Source: Lactobacillus panisapium (GTDB lineage: Bacteria; Bacillota; Bacilli; Lactobacillales; Lactobacillaceae). Taken from it: a DNA stretch of 64,000 nucleotides. Shown here piece by piece: positions 43,323 through 56,200 of this stretch; the stretch's first letter is position 1, and every line of letters begins with the position of its first letter. Below the pieces are notes generated by a model. The model searched no databases, had not been told where the DNA came from, and saw only the letters and a list, made by a program, of their open reading frames with translations. Location of the stretch: the NCBI RefSeq assembly GCF_019469265.1, contig NZ_CP048268.1, positions 1,567,001 through 1,631,000 on the forward strand, read 5' to 3'. A program made the position numbers and the translations under genes.

Positions 43323-44157
43323 ATTATACTCACCATTCTTTCATTTAATATATAACATTAATATATAACAAAAGTAGTTTAGCACATTTATCATGATGTA
43401 TAAAGCTCTTTTTCAAATGATTTTATTAACAAAGTGGCTGCTATACCCCACTGTAAAGCGCTTTTCAAAAATGCAATAAATGATTTTTATAAGCTCTGTC
43501 TTTTTAAATAAGACAAAAGATTACCCGATTCAAAAAATTAATAAACCTTTATTTATCAAGTGATTTCATATACTAAAATCATTATTTTGGGTCAAGTTAT
43601 TTAATTTTTGTGCTTATTTTAAATATTATTTTTTTCTTAATTGCAAAACTACTGTTATTTAAAATAATTAAAAATATTTACTGAATTTTTTTAGTTATTA
43701 ATGAACCGTAATTATGTTTTTACTATCTTCATATACATTTAAATAATTGATTGTGTGATTAATCACCAATTGTAAATTGACTGATTCTTAATTTGATGAG
43801 TGTCAAATCCAGCGCAGAACACCGTTTTAGCGGATTTTTGCTTTAATTTAAGCTCCTTTTTGTTTTATGCCGTCCGCAAATAGCTAAGCAAAAAACTATA
43901 ATAATTTTTAAGAAGAAATTATTTAGCCTAATAAAGAATTTTTATTAAATCGGAATTCAATTTACCGGACTTACCCCAATCTTAAAAACGTTATTTTGAC
44001 AAGAAGAGTTTGTTATTTTTTATCTGGTTATTCAGCCCAAAAATTAAAAACGCACCCAGATAAAAGCGATCATTTCAATCGCCACTTGAAGAACATAAAA
44101 TTATTACCTATAAATATATACTTAAAAGTGATTATTTACATTTATGATCTAAAGAAA
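43323..44157. other. Long leader region of giant adhesin 1
   Basis: 835 bases without a supported gene. They hold the minus-strand promoter of giant adhesin 1 and a cre-like box at 43452-43467. Around 43800-44060 the base composition is less AT-rich and could be decayed coding DNA, but I could not identify a parent gene or element ends. Confidence 0.5.
43452..43467. promoter_or_regulatory. cre-like box upstream of giant adhesin 1
   Basis: TGTAAAGCGCTTTTCA has the AAAGCGCTTT core and TG/CA ends of a CcpA box, though it is two bases longer than the usual 14-base form. It lies about 130 bases before the adhesin start codon, so catabolite control of the adhesin is possible. Confidence 0.4.
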
Positions 44158-44186
44158 AACACCAAGCTTACGGTAAGCTTGGTGTT
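44158..44186 (-). terminator. Terminator of giant adhesin 2
   Basis: AACACCAAGCTTAC (44158-44171) and GTAAGCTTGGTGTT (44173-44186) are exact inverted copies, followed on the minus strand by TTTTTCTTT. It lies 62 bases after the stop. Confidence 0.9.
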
Positions 44187-44248
44187 CTCTATCTACTAAA
44201 TATGCCTCGATTATTTGCAAAAATGGTAGTTCAATAATTATCTATGGA

Positions 44249-47200
44249 TTATTTTACAACGCCTTTTTTTACAAATTTATTATTTCCAATTATATAAAAT
44301 TCTTGGCCTCCTTTCTTGACTGGTTCGCCGTAGGTTTGAACAGTATCGTTCTTCTTCAATGTTTGCTTACCTATGCGTTGTCCATGTTGATCATAGACAT
44401 ACGCCTTAGTACTTAATTTACGAGCTGTACCCGTGACGTTGTCACTTGCTACATAATGACCCTTGCCAATTTCGATGAACTGACGTCCATCAATTGTCTT
44501 TGTTTCACCTGTAGCAAGTTGTGACCCCGCCTTAAGAACAACACGATTAATTCTCTTACCTTCATCATTATAGATATATGCATCATGTTCCAGAATTGCA
44601 TTGGCTGTTACACCGTCGGCAACCACATTATTGGCTTCCTTAGCAGCAACTGCAAAGTTAGCTGCCTTAACGTAGCGATTACCAGTAGTAATGTAGTACT
44701 GCTTGCCCTTAATGGTAACAGGATCGCCATATGTCTTAACCTTAGTATTCTTCTTCAATAACTTAGTACTGATTCGTTTGCCCTTTGAACTATATAGGAA
44801 TGCATTCTTCTTCAATAAACGTGTTTGTTCCTTGAAGTTGTTTACGGCAACGTACAAACCATTATCAGTTAGGTAGAAGTCTCGGCCATTAATACTTTCT
44901 TGCTTGTAAGTACTTATTACCGAACCTTTCTTAGCTACTAATAAGTTTGCCCGCTTACCATCCTTGTTATAGAAGTAGGCATTGTGGTTAAGTTTTCTGT
45001 CAACTGCATCACCGGTTTCTTCACCAGCAGTTGCAGCAGCTGTACCTTCACTAGTAGCTGGATTATTTACAGTTGAACCAGAACCGTTCGAGCCGGTACT
45101 TGTGCTTCCGGAACCATTTGAACTTCCTGAACCAGAACTGTTTGAGCCGCTGCCCGTGCTACCGGAGCCATTTGAACTTCCTGAGCCGGAACCATTAGAT
45201 CCGTTTGAACCTGAGCCATTGCTGCCAGCACCATCGGAACCATTTGAACCGGAGCCATTGCCGTCAGAACCATTTGAACCGGAGCTATTAGAGCCAGCAC
45301 CATCGGAACCATTTGAACCGGAGCCATTTGAGCCAGCATCGTCGGAACCATTTGAACCGGAGCCATTTGAGCCAGCACCGTCGGAACCATTTGAACCGGA
45401 GCCATTAGAGCCAGCACCATCGGAACCATTTGAACCTGAACCATTGCTGCCAGCTCCGTCTGAACCATTTGGAACAGAACCGTTGCTGCCAGCTCCGTCA
45501 GAACCATTTGAACCGGAGCCATTTGAGCCAGCACCATCGGAACCATTTGAACCGGAGCCATTTGAGCCAGCACCGTCGGAACCATTTGAACCGGAGCCAT
45601 TTGAGCCAGCACCGTCAGAACCATTTGAACCTGAGCCATTTGAGCCAGCACCATCGGAACCATTTGAACCTGAGCCATTGCCGCCAGCACCGTCGGAACC
45701 ATTTGAACCGGAGCCATTGCTGCCAGCTCCGTCTGAACCATTTGAACCGGAGCCATTAGAGCCAGCACCATCGGAACCGTTAGAATTGTTATTATTTGGA
45801 ACAACAGTTACCAATCCGATTTCTTTATTCGTACGGTCAATTACTTGTAAGATCTCTTCAAAACTGTTTGCCTTGTCAATATTAGCTTTTCCGGCTTCAA
45901 GAATTTGATCAATCTTTTCCTTAGCACTTTGCTTTTCACCATCACTCACATTAGCTATATTATCAATTTTATTCTTAGCAGCTTGTGCACTGTCAATAAT
46001 GATGGCCTTTGATTGATCCTTAAGCTTTTGCAAGTCTAATTCAGCCGTAATCTTGTCAATTGCGTTGATACCATCTTGCTTAGCTTTGTTAATTTCATCA
46101 GAATTGCTTGCTTTATCAATCGCATCCTTAGCTGCTGCAGCTGCATCATCTACAGCCTTATTAGCAGCAGCTTTTTGTTCGTTTGTTAAGCTTACATCCT
46201 GACTAATCTTGTTCTTAGCAGCATTAGCAGCATCGTCAATTTCCTTCTTAGCCGAGTTCTTTTGATCTTCCACTGTAGCAGTTGGCTTTTGCGCAATTTC
46301 TATTTCCGAAGTGCCTTCAATTTTAGCATTATTCACACCATCAGCATCCTTGGCTTTGTCGATTGCGTCTTTCGCTTTCGATACGGCATCATCAATCTTT
46401 TGCTTTTCATTAGCCTTCTCTTCAGCAGTCTTAGATTGATCTTTATCAATCTTATCTTTGGCTGCTGCAGCTGCATCATCTAGAGCTTTATTTGCTTCAC
46501 TCTTTTGATCAGCAAGTGGCTTACCTGGAATGTATGCATTATCAATTGCAATGATACCGGCAGCTAAATTATCACTGATATCTTGTGCCTTGTTCGCACG
46601 ATCAATAGCATTTTGTGCTTTACCAGCAGCTAATTCTGCATCAGCAATTTGTTTAGCCTTTTCTGATGAAACGAGGCTGACATCTTTACTAATTGCTTCC
46701 TTAATAGTAGTTAGTTCTTGCGTAATTGAATCCTTAGCTTTCTGCTTTTGGGTTTCTAATTCAGTACCTTTAAGGTGTTGAGCATGAATTGCAATAATAC
46801 CATTATTGTATTCTTCTTGAACTGCTTGTGCATCTGGTGCTTGAGCAATCTTGTTAATTGCCTTTTGAACTTGAGCATCTACCGCCTTTGCCTGTTGCGC
46901 CTTAGTTTCAGTATCAAGTGCAGGATCGCTTTCAATTTGACCTTTGACAATTTCAGCTTCGTCCCTAATCAATTGCTGTGCATATTCTTTTTGCTCAGCT
47001 AAAGTAATTGGGTTGGTAACGTATTTAGAGTCAATATTCTTGATGCCACGATCAACTGCATTTTGTACTTCCTGAGCCGTAGTTGCAGCATCAATGCGAT
47101 TCTTGGCTGTTTGAGCAGCAGCATCAACAGCAGCAACTTGGTCAGCTTTAGCCTTATCGGTTAATGAACGATCCTTTGCAATTAAGTCTTTAATTGTATC

Positions 47201-50200
47201 GGCTTCATCATCAATTCGATCTTTAGCATTAGACTTCTGAGCAGTTAGTGCAGTACCAGGTTTATAGGCATTTTCAATTCTATCATTACCCTTATTAACT
47301 GCATCCTGAACTTCTTGAGCTGTCTCAGCCTTATCGATCGCATCCTTAGCATCGGCCGCAGCCTTATCAGCATCTGCTTTTTGCTTCTCCTTTTCAGCAT
47401 CAGTCAGATTCTTATCGGCATCGATCTTATCCTTAACGTCTTTAACCGTTTCGTTGATCTTATCCTTGGCTTTATCTTTTTGGTCAGTAATTACTGTACC
47501 AGGTTTATAAGCCGCATCAATCTTATCCTTGCCTTTATTGAGAGCATCTTGAACTTCTTGAGCTGACCCAGCCTTATCAATGGCATCTTTAGCCTCAGAT
47601 ACTGCCTTATCAACTTCAAGCTTTTGATCAGCCTTTTGCTTATCGGTCAAGTTCTTGTCAGCGTCAATCTTGTCTTTGACTTCTTTGCCCTTGTCATCAA
47701 TCTGACCTTTAGCATCTGTCTTTTGACCACTGAGTGATGAACCTGGCTTATAGGCTGCATCAATGTTGGCTTTACCTGTAGTTACGGCATCTTCAACTGC
47801 TTGAGCTGTTTCGGCCTGATCAATCGCATTCTTAGCATCAGCTGCTGCCTGATCCACATCAGCTTTTTGATCAGCCTTTTGCTTATCAGTTAAGTTCTTA
47901 TCGGCATCAATCTTGCCCTTAACTTCCTTGACCTTATCATCAATCTTGCTCTTAGCATCTGTCTTTTGACCGCCAATAGCGCTACCTGGCTTATAGGCTG
48001 CATCAATTTGATCTTTACCCTTGTTAATGGCATCTTGAACTTCTTGAGCAGTTTCAGCCTTGTTAATAGCATCCTTCGCATCAGCTGCAGCTTTATCTAC
48101 CGCATCTTTTTGCTCTGATTTTTGCTTATCAGTCAGATTCTTGTCAGCGTCAATCTTGTCTTTAACTTCTTTTGCTTTGTCATCGATTTGACCTTTAGCT
48201 TCTGTCTTTTGATTACTGATATCACTACCCGGCTTGTAAGCTGCTTCAATATTGGCCTTACCAGTAGTTACAGCATCTTCAACTGCTTGAGCAGTTTCTG
48301 CTTTATCAATCGCATCCTTCGCATCAGTGACTGCTTTATCCACTGCCACCTTTTGGTCAGCCTTCTGCTTATCAGTCAGATTCTTATCAGAATCAATCTT
48401 GTCTTTGACTTCTTTGGCCTTGTCATCAATCTGACCTTTAGCGGCAGTCTTTTGACCACTGAGTGATGTACCCGGCTTGTAAGCTGCTTCAATCTGATCT
48501 TTACCAGTTGTCACAGCATCTTCGACTGCTTGGGCCGTTTCAGCCTTGTCAATCGCACCCTTCGCATCAGATGCTGCTTTATCAACGTCAGCTTTTTGAT
48601 CAGCTTTTTGCTTATCAGTTAGGTTCTTGTCAGCGTCAATCTTATCCTTAACTTCCTTGGCCTTATCATCAATTTGGCCTTTGGCAGCAGTCTTTTGACC
48701 GCTAACTGGTGAACCAGGCTTGTAGGCTGCATCAATGTTGGCTTTACCTGTAGTTACAGCTTCTTCAACCGCTTGAGCTGTTTCAGCCTGATCAATCGCA
48801 TCCTTCGCATCTGTTGCAGCCTTATCAACGGCCTCTTTTTGATCTGATTTCTGCTTATCAGTTAAGTTATTGTCGGCGTCAATCTTGCCCTTAACCTCTT
48901 TGGCCTTGTCATCAATTTGACCCTTTGCAGTAGTCTTTTGATTACTGATTGGCGTACCAGGTTTGTAGGCTGCATCAATATTAGCTTTACCAGTAGTTAC
49001 AGCTTCTTCAACTGCCTGAGCTGTTTCGGCTTGATCGATCGCATTTTTAGCTTCAGTTACAGCTTGATCGACGTCAGCTTTTTGCTCTGTCTTCTGCTTA
49101 TCAGTTAAGTTCTTATCGGCATCAATCTTACCCTTAACTTCTTTGGCCTTGTCATCAATTTGACCCTTTGCAGTAGTCTTTTGATTACTGATTGGCGTAC
49201 CAGGTTTGTAGGCTGCATCAATGTTGGCTTTACCTGTAGTTACGGCATCTTCAATTGCTTGAGCTGTTTCAGCCTGATCAATCGCATCCTTCGCATCAGC
49301 TGCTGCTTTATCCAACGCATCTTTTTGCTCTGTCTTCTGCTTATCGGTCAAGTTCTTATCGGCCTCAATGTTGCCCTTAACTTCCTTGACCTTATCATCA
49401 ATCTGACCTTTAGCATCCGTCTTTTGACCGGTTATAGAACTGCCTGGCTTGTAGGCTGCATCAATATTGGCTTTACCAGTAGTTACAGCTTCTTCAACTG
49501 CTTGGGCCGTTTCAGCCTGATCAATGGCATTTTTAGCATCAGTTACAGCTTGATCGACATCAGCTTTTTGATCAGCCTTTTGCTTATCGGTTAGGTTCTT
49601 ATCGCCATCGATCTTGCCCTTAACCTCTTTAGCCTTATCGTCAATCTGACCTTTAGCATCTGTCTTTTGACCGGTTAAAGAACTACCAGGCTTGTAGGCT
49701 GCATCAATGTTGGCCTTACCTGTAGTTACGGCATCTTCAATCGCTTGAGCTGTTTTGGCTTGATCAATCGCATCCTTCGCATCAGCAGCCGCCTTATCAA
49801 CGGCGTCTTTTTGGTCGGCCTTTTGCTTATCAGTCAAGTTCTTATCGGCATCAATGTTGCCCTTAACCTCTTTAGCCTTGTCATCAATCTTGCCTTTAGC
49901 TTCTGTCTTTTGACCACTAAGTGAACTACCTGGTGCATAAATCGCATCAATCTTATCTTTACCATCATTCAGGGCATCTTGAACTCCTTGAGCTGTATCT
50001 GCTTTGTCAATGGCGTCCTTAGCATCTGAGACTGCTTTGTCGACAGCATCCTTTTGATCAGTTTTTTGCTTATCGGTTAAATTGACGTCGGCATCAATCT
50101 TGTCTTTGACTTCTTTAGCTTTGTCGTCAATCTGACCTTTGGCATCTGTCTTTTGACCACCGAGTGCTGAGCCTGGCTTGTAGGCTGCATCAATATTAGC

Positions 50201-53200
50201 CTTACCAGTAGTTACGGCATCTTCAACCGCTTGGGCAGTTTCGGCCTTGTCAATTGCATCCTTGGCATCGGACGCTGCTTTATCAACGTCAGCTTTTTGG
50301 TCGGCCTTTTGCTTATCAGTTAAATTCTTATCAGCGTCAATGTTGCCTTTAACCTCTTTAGCCTTGTCATCAATCTGACCTTTAGCATCTGTCTTTTGAC
50401 CACTAAGTGCTGAGCCTGGCTTGTAGGCCGCATCGATGTTGGCTTTACCTGTAGTTACGGCTTCTTCGACCGCTTGAGCTGTATCTGCTTTGTTAATTGC
50501 ATCTTTCGCATCGGCTGCTGCCTGATCCACCGCAGCTTTTTGGTCGGTCTTCTGCTTATCGGTTAAGTTCTTATCAGCGTCAATCTTGTCTTTGACTTCC
50601 TTGACCTTGTCATCAATTCGACCTTTGGCATCTGTCTTTTGAGCTGTTAAAGAACTGCCCGGCTTGTAGGCTGCATCAATATTGGCTTTACCTATAGTTA
50701 CGGCATCTTCGACCGCTTGAGCTGTTTCTGCCTGATCAATTGCATCCTTCGCAGCGGATGCTGCTTTATCCACATCAGCTTTTTGGTCGGCCTTTTGCTT
50801 ATCAGTCAAGTTATTATCGGCGTCAATCTTGTCTTTGACTTCCTTGACCTTGTCATCAATCCGACCTTTAGCATCTGTCTTTTGACCACTAAGTGCTGAG
50901 CCTGGCTTATAAACTGCATCAATGTTGGCTTTACCTGTAGTTACAGCTTCTTCAACTGCCTGAGCTGTTTCGGCCTTGTCAATTGCATCCTTCGCATCAG
51001 ACGCTGCTTTATCAACGTCAGCTTTTTGCTCTGACTTCTGCTTATCAGTCAAGTTCTTATCGGCATCAATGTTGCCCTTAACCTCTTTAGCCTTATCATC
51101 AATTCGACCTTTAGCATCTGTCTTTTGACCAGTTAAAGAACTGCCTGGCTTGTAAGCCGCACCAATCTTATCTTTACCGGTAGTTACAGCATCTTCAACT
51201 GCCTGAGCTGTTTCCGCCTGATCAATCGCATCCTTCGCATCAGACGCTGCTTTATCCACATCGGCTTTTTGGTCGGCCTTTTGCTTATCGGTTAAGTTCT
51301 TATCGGCATCAATGTTGCCTTTAACCTCTTTAGCCTTGTCATCAATCTGACCTTTAGCATCTGTCTTTTGACCACTAAGTGCTGAGCCTGGCTTGTAGGC
51401 CGCATCAATATTAGCTTTACCTGTAGTTACGGCATCTTCAACTCCTTGAGCTGTCTCGGCCTTGTCAATCGCATCCTTGGCATCAACTGCTGCCTTATCC
51501 ACCGCGTCTTTTTGCTCTGCCTTCTGCTTATCGGTTAAGTTCTTATCAGCATCAATGTTGCCCTTAACCTCTTTAGCCTTATCATCAATCCGACCTTTTG
51601 CATCAGTCTTTTGACCACTTAATGAACTACCTGGCTTGTGAGCCGCATCAATCTTATCTTTACCAGTATTAACAGCATCTTCGACCGCTTGAGCTGTCTC
51701 GGCCTTGTCAATCGCATCCTTGGCATCGGATGCTGCTTTATCTACCGCATCTTTTTGCTCTGCCTTCTGCTTATCGGTTAGGTTCTTATCGGCATCAATG
51801 TTGCCCTTAACCTCTTTAGCTTTGTCATCAATCTGACCTTTAGCTTCTGTCTTTTGGCCACTAAGTGAACCACCTGGCTTGTAAGCCGCATCGATATTAG
51901 CCTTACCTGTAGTTACGGCATCTTCAACTCCTTGAGCTGTTTCGGCCTTGTCAATGGCATCCTTGGCATCAGCTGCCGCTTGATCCACTTCAGCTTTTTG
52001 GTCGACCTTTTGCTTATCGGTTAAGTTCTTGTCAGCGTCAATCTTGCCCTTAACCTCTTTAGCCTTGTCATCAATCTGACCTTTCGCATCAGTCTTTTGA
52101 CCGGTTAAAGAACTGCCTGGCTTGTAAGCTGCATCAATCTTATCCTTACCAATATTTAAGGCATTTTCAATTCCTTGAGCTGTTTCGGCCAGATCAATGT
52201 TTTCTTTAGCGGCAACAGCTGCTTGATCAACAGCATCTTTTTGCTCTGCCTTCTGCTTATCGGTTAAGTTCTTATCGGCATCAATGTTGCCCTTAACCTC
52301 TTTAGCCTTGTCATCAATCTTGCCTTTTGCATCAATCTTTTGAGCACTAAGTGGGCCACCTGGTACATAAGCATTACCTATGCTATCTATGCCTTTATCT
52401 AAGGCATCCTTAACTCCTTGAGCTGTTTCAGCCAGATCAATGTTTTCTTTAGCGGCAACAGCTGCTTGATCAACAGCATCTTTTTGCTCTGCCTTCTGCT
52501 TATCGGTTAAGTTCTTATCGGCATCAATGTTGCCCTTAACCTCTTTAGCCTTATCATCAATTCGACCTTTAGCATCTGTCTTTTGACCACTAAGCGGGCC
52601 ACCTGGTACATAAGCATTACCTATGCTATCTATGCCTTTATTTAAGGCATCCTGAACCCCTTGAGCTGTATCTGCTTTATCAATGGCATCCTTGGCATCA
52701 GCTGCTGCCTTATCAACATCAGTTTTTTGCTTCTCTTTTTCAGCATCAGTCAGGTTCTTATCAGCGTCAATGTTGCCTTTGACTTCCTTGACCTTATCAT
52801 CAATCTTGCCCTTGGCAGCTTCCTTTTGGCTACTAATCGGATCACCCGGTTTGTATACTGCATCAATCTTATCTTTGCCGGCGATTAAAGTGTCTTCAAT
52901 TGTTTGGGCATCTTCTGCCTTATCGATGGCATCTTTAATTGCGGCTGCTGCTTGATCAACTGCATCCTTTTGATCAGTCTTCTGGGCATTTGTCAGAGTT
53001 TTATCAGCATCAATCTTGTCTTTGACTTCCTTAGCTTTGCCGTCAATGGCGCTTTTGGCATCTGTTTGTTGTTGAGTTAGTGATTCTGGTCGATGTTTAT
53101 TACCAATTTGTTCTCTACCTTTATTCAATGCGTCTTCGATACCCTGCGCATCTTCTGCGTTATCAATTGCAGTTTTGGCATCTGCGACTGCCTTATCAAC

Positions 53201-56200
53201 ATCAGCTTTTTGCTCGGCCTTCTTGGCATTAGTCAAAGTTACATCAGTGTCAATCTGATCCTTGACTTCCTTAGCTTTATCATCAATCAGACCTTTAGCA
53301 TCGGTTTTCTGAGTTTCTAATGGTTTGCCATTCTCATCGCCAAGTTTATTAATTTCTTCGATCCACTTATCTTTTACAGAGTTCAATTGACTAAGAGTTT
53401 CACAATTATTAATTTCATTGATAGCATCAATTTTAGCCTGAATTACTTTGTTTGACTGGTTTTCTTTGCCTGCAGTCGTCCAAGTCTTATTGATACTGAT
53501 TTTCTCAGTTGCATTATTAGCTGCTGTTTCTATTGCCTTAATAGCTTCATCTTTATCGATCTGTAGTGAACGATATTTATATACTATAGTATATTTGTCT
53601 TTAGCAGATAAATGTGCCTGATCAGGCATTTCAAAACTGGAACCAGTAGTCACAAGGTTGCCATTCAGATAAATTTCATCTACTGCTAAATTCTTAACAT
53701 CAGGAGCAGTTGGAATCGTAATGGTATCGCCTGTTCTACCAGTTATTTCAACCGGATTATCTGGGGTAATAGCATTGCCGTCGCCATCTACATAGGTAGG
53801 AACAATCTTTTGTTCGTCACCCTCAACATAGAGAATTACAACTGGATTATCATTCGAAACAAGAGTCGTTGTTGGTTGATTTTCAGCATCAGTCTTGTAA
53901 TGGTAACCGACAGGTACGTTTGTCTGTGTGTAGTATTTATTCGTCCAATCAATCGTGTTGCCATAGTTTGCAGTAACCAGGCCGCTAGTATCTTCGGTTC
54001 CTGCAAGTTTAGGAATTGTCAGGACTTTATCAGGATGATTAACATCGACATACTTGTATGTCACGTTTTGCTTAGTTCCATATACATAGACCTTGTATGT
54101 AAATGAGCCATCATCCATTGGAACAATTGCTACGTTTGGTTGACCACTGGCATCACCATTATCTTCATCAGTTGCTGCACCACCACTTTGTTGATCGGCG
54201 GCTGCACCAGAATAGATCTGATTGCCTAGTGCCCACATGTAGCCTTCTGGAATGTGATTGACGATGTCTTCGCTTACTAACGGAATTCTTTTACCAATAT
54301 ATGCGTCTTCATAAGCACCATTACCGAATGGCAACTCATATTCGCCAATATTATTTCCCTGACGATCAATATATTCAATCTTAACCTTACCAGGCTTGAT
54401 AGCATTAGTTTTTAATTCACGCGTTGTAGCAGTCAGGATGTTTGATGATGTGGCATTACCACCAACAACACTAATCGTTGCTACACCATTTGTAATAGTG
54501 ATATTGCTAAACTTAGCTGAATAATCACCATCAGGTTTTTCTTCAGAGGAATTTAAACCGTCCCAAGTCCTAATACTTGAATTATTAATCTTAACGGTAC
54601 CAGATCCTGAAACAATACCTCTTCTGGCAGTTGCGGCGGCATCACCCTTATTGGTAATTGCCAAGTCCAATTCTCTTGGTGAGTTGAACGTTACAGATGA
54701 AGTTCCAGCAACAACGATAATTGAATCATTTGAAACTTGCTGATTAATATCAAGAATCGTTCCAGGATTAAATACTAAGCTTTGGTTACGGTATAAGTGA
54801 ATAACCCCACCACGAGTAGCAGATGGACATTCCAAGTCAAAGTTTTGGCCAAAGACGTAACTTGCACTTCTAAATGCAGCTCCATTTGAAGCAAGCAAGA
54901 AGTAGGCAAATCCTTTTTGCGTCCAGGATACGTCGTCACCAACTTGAAGAGTCATAATCGAGCCCTGTAAAGCTGGGTATCTCGTTGAAACTCCGTTTAA
55001 AGTTGCGGCTAAGTTAGAGGAACGGTCACCCATGATAAATTGGTTCTTATTACCGTTACCTCTATTAAATGCGAATTCTGGAGTCGCTCTATCGAGAACT
55101 ACTGAAGGATCTGAGGTAGAGCCATCGTCACCATCGCCGTCGCTATTATCATCTTCAAAGTCATTGGAATTTCTAACCATTTGGACACTTGCGTCATTAG
55201 CAAAGTATACGCTGGCCATTCCGCGGGCAACTTCGTTGGTAATAACGAATTTGTTATCGCCAGAAAAGACAATTTTAGCACCATATGCTACAACACCACG
55301 CACGGAATACGTACCTGCTGCACTTGGTTCAAGTTCAACATTATCAATATTAAATGTTAATAATGGACCATTACCAGCATAAGTACTACTTAATAAAGCT
55401 GTTGCGGCACCACCAGCAGAAGTGAATGATTGGGTGAATTTAGCATTTGTCACAGTAATCGATGTGGCTTGCGGTACCCGATAATTACCAACCCTCAGGC
55501 TTTGGTTACCCATATCAATTTTATGACCATTACCGTTAATAACTACGCTTGTAGCCGGTGTTCTAGCATTTTTACCTCTAGTTCCAAATCCTCCGGCTCT
55601 AGAAGCAACTGCACTATCAAAAGCAATATCTTGGGTAATATTAATATAGGTTACAGCTGAATTTCCCCAAGCATCAGCTAATTGTGCAAAGGTTGAAACA
55701 TCAGCCGACTGGCTTGTATCAGGGTTAGTCACTTCTTTTGGTACAGGAACATTAATTGAAGTACGAGTTTTCCCACTAGGTTTCTTAACTAGATCTTCAA
55801 AATCTTCCCGACCCGCATCTGGATCTGGTGCAACCGTTGCGTCGGTGTTAGCTTCAACTTCTTCATCGGTTTTCGTTGTAATACTCTTGCCTTGCAACGA
55901 TGCTGCACTAACTTTTTTATCCTGCGGCGCAATTAAAGAACTTGTTTCTTCCTTATTATTGTCTTTGGATGAAGAATTATTAGTGTTAGTATTTGCTAGC
56001 GCTGGCTTATTAGCTTCAGCAGGAGCATCTTCCTTAAAGAATGAGCTAAGTCCTTGATAAGTTGAAACTGCTACTTTCTTAGAAGCTGGTTTTTTAGCTT
56101 CATTAATAGTAGGAGCTTTCTTAGTATTTGCTGCCACCTTAGTAGTAGAGTTCGTCTTATTATTCTTAGCTGGCTTGCTTTCAGAAATAACACTACCTGG

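Noticed and set aside
43800..44060. Less AT-rich stretch considered as an insertion-sequence remnant
   Set aside because: No terminal inverted repeats, no recognisable transposase motif and no target-site duplication could be found.
43996..44199. Plus-strand 67-codon frame beginning TTG
   Set aside because: No ribosome site, odd composition, and it runs through the terminator of giant adhesin 2.
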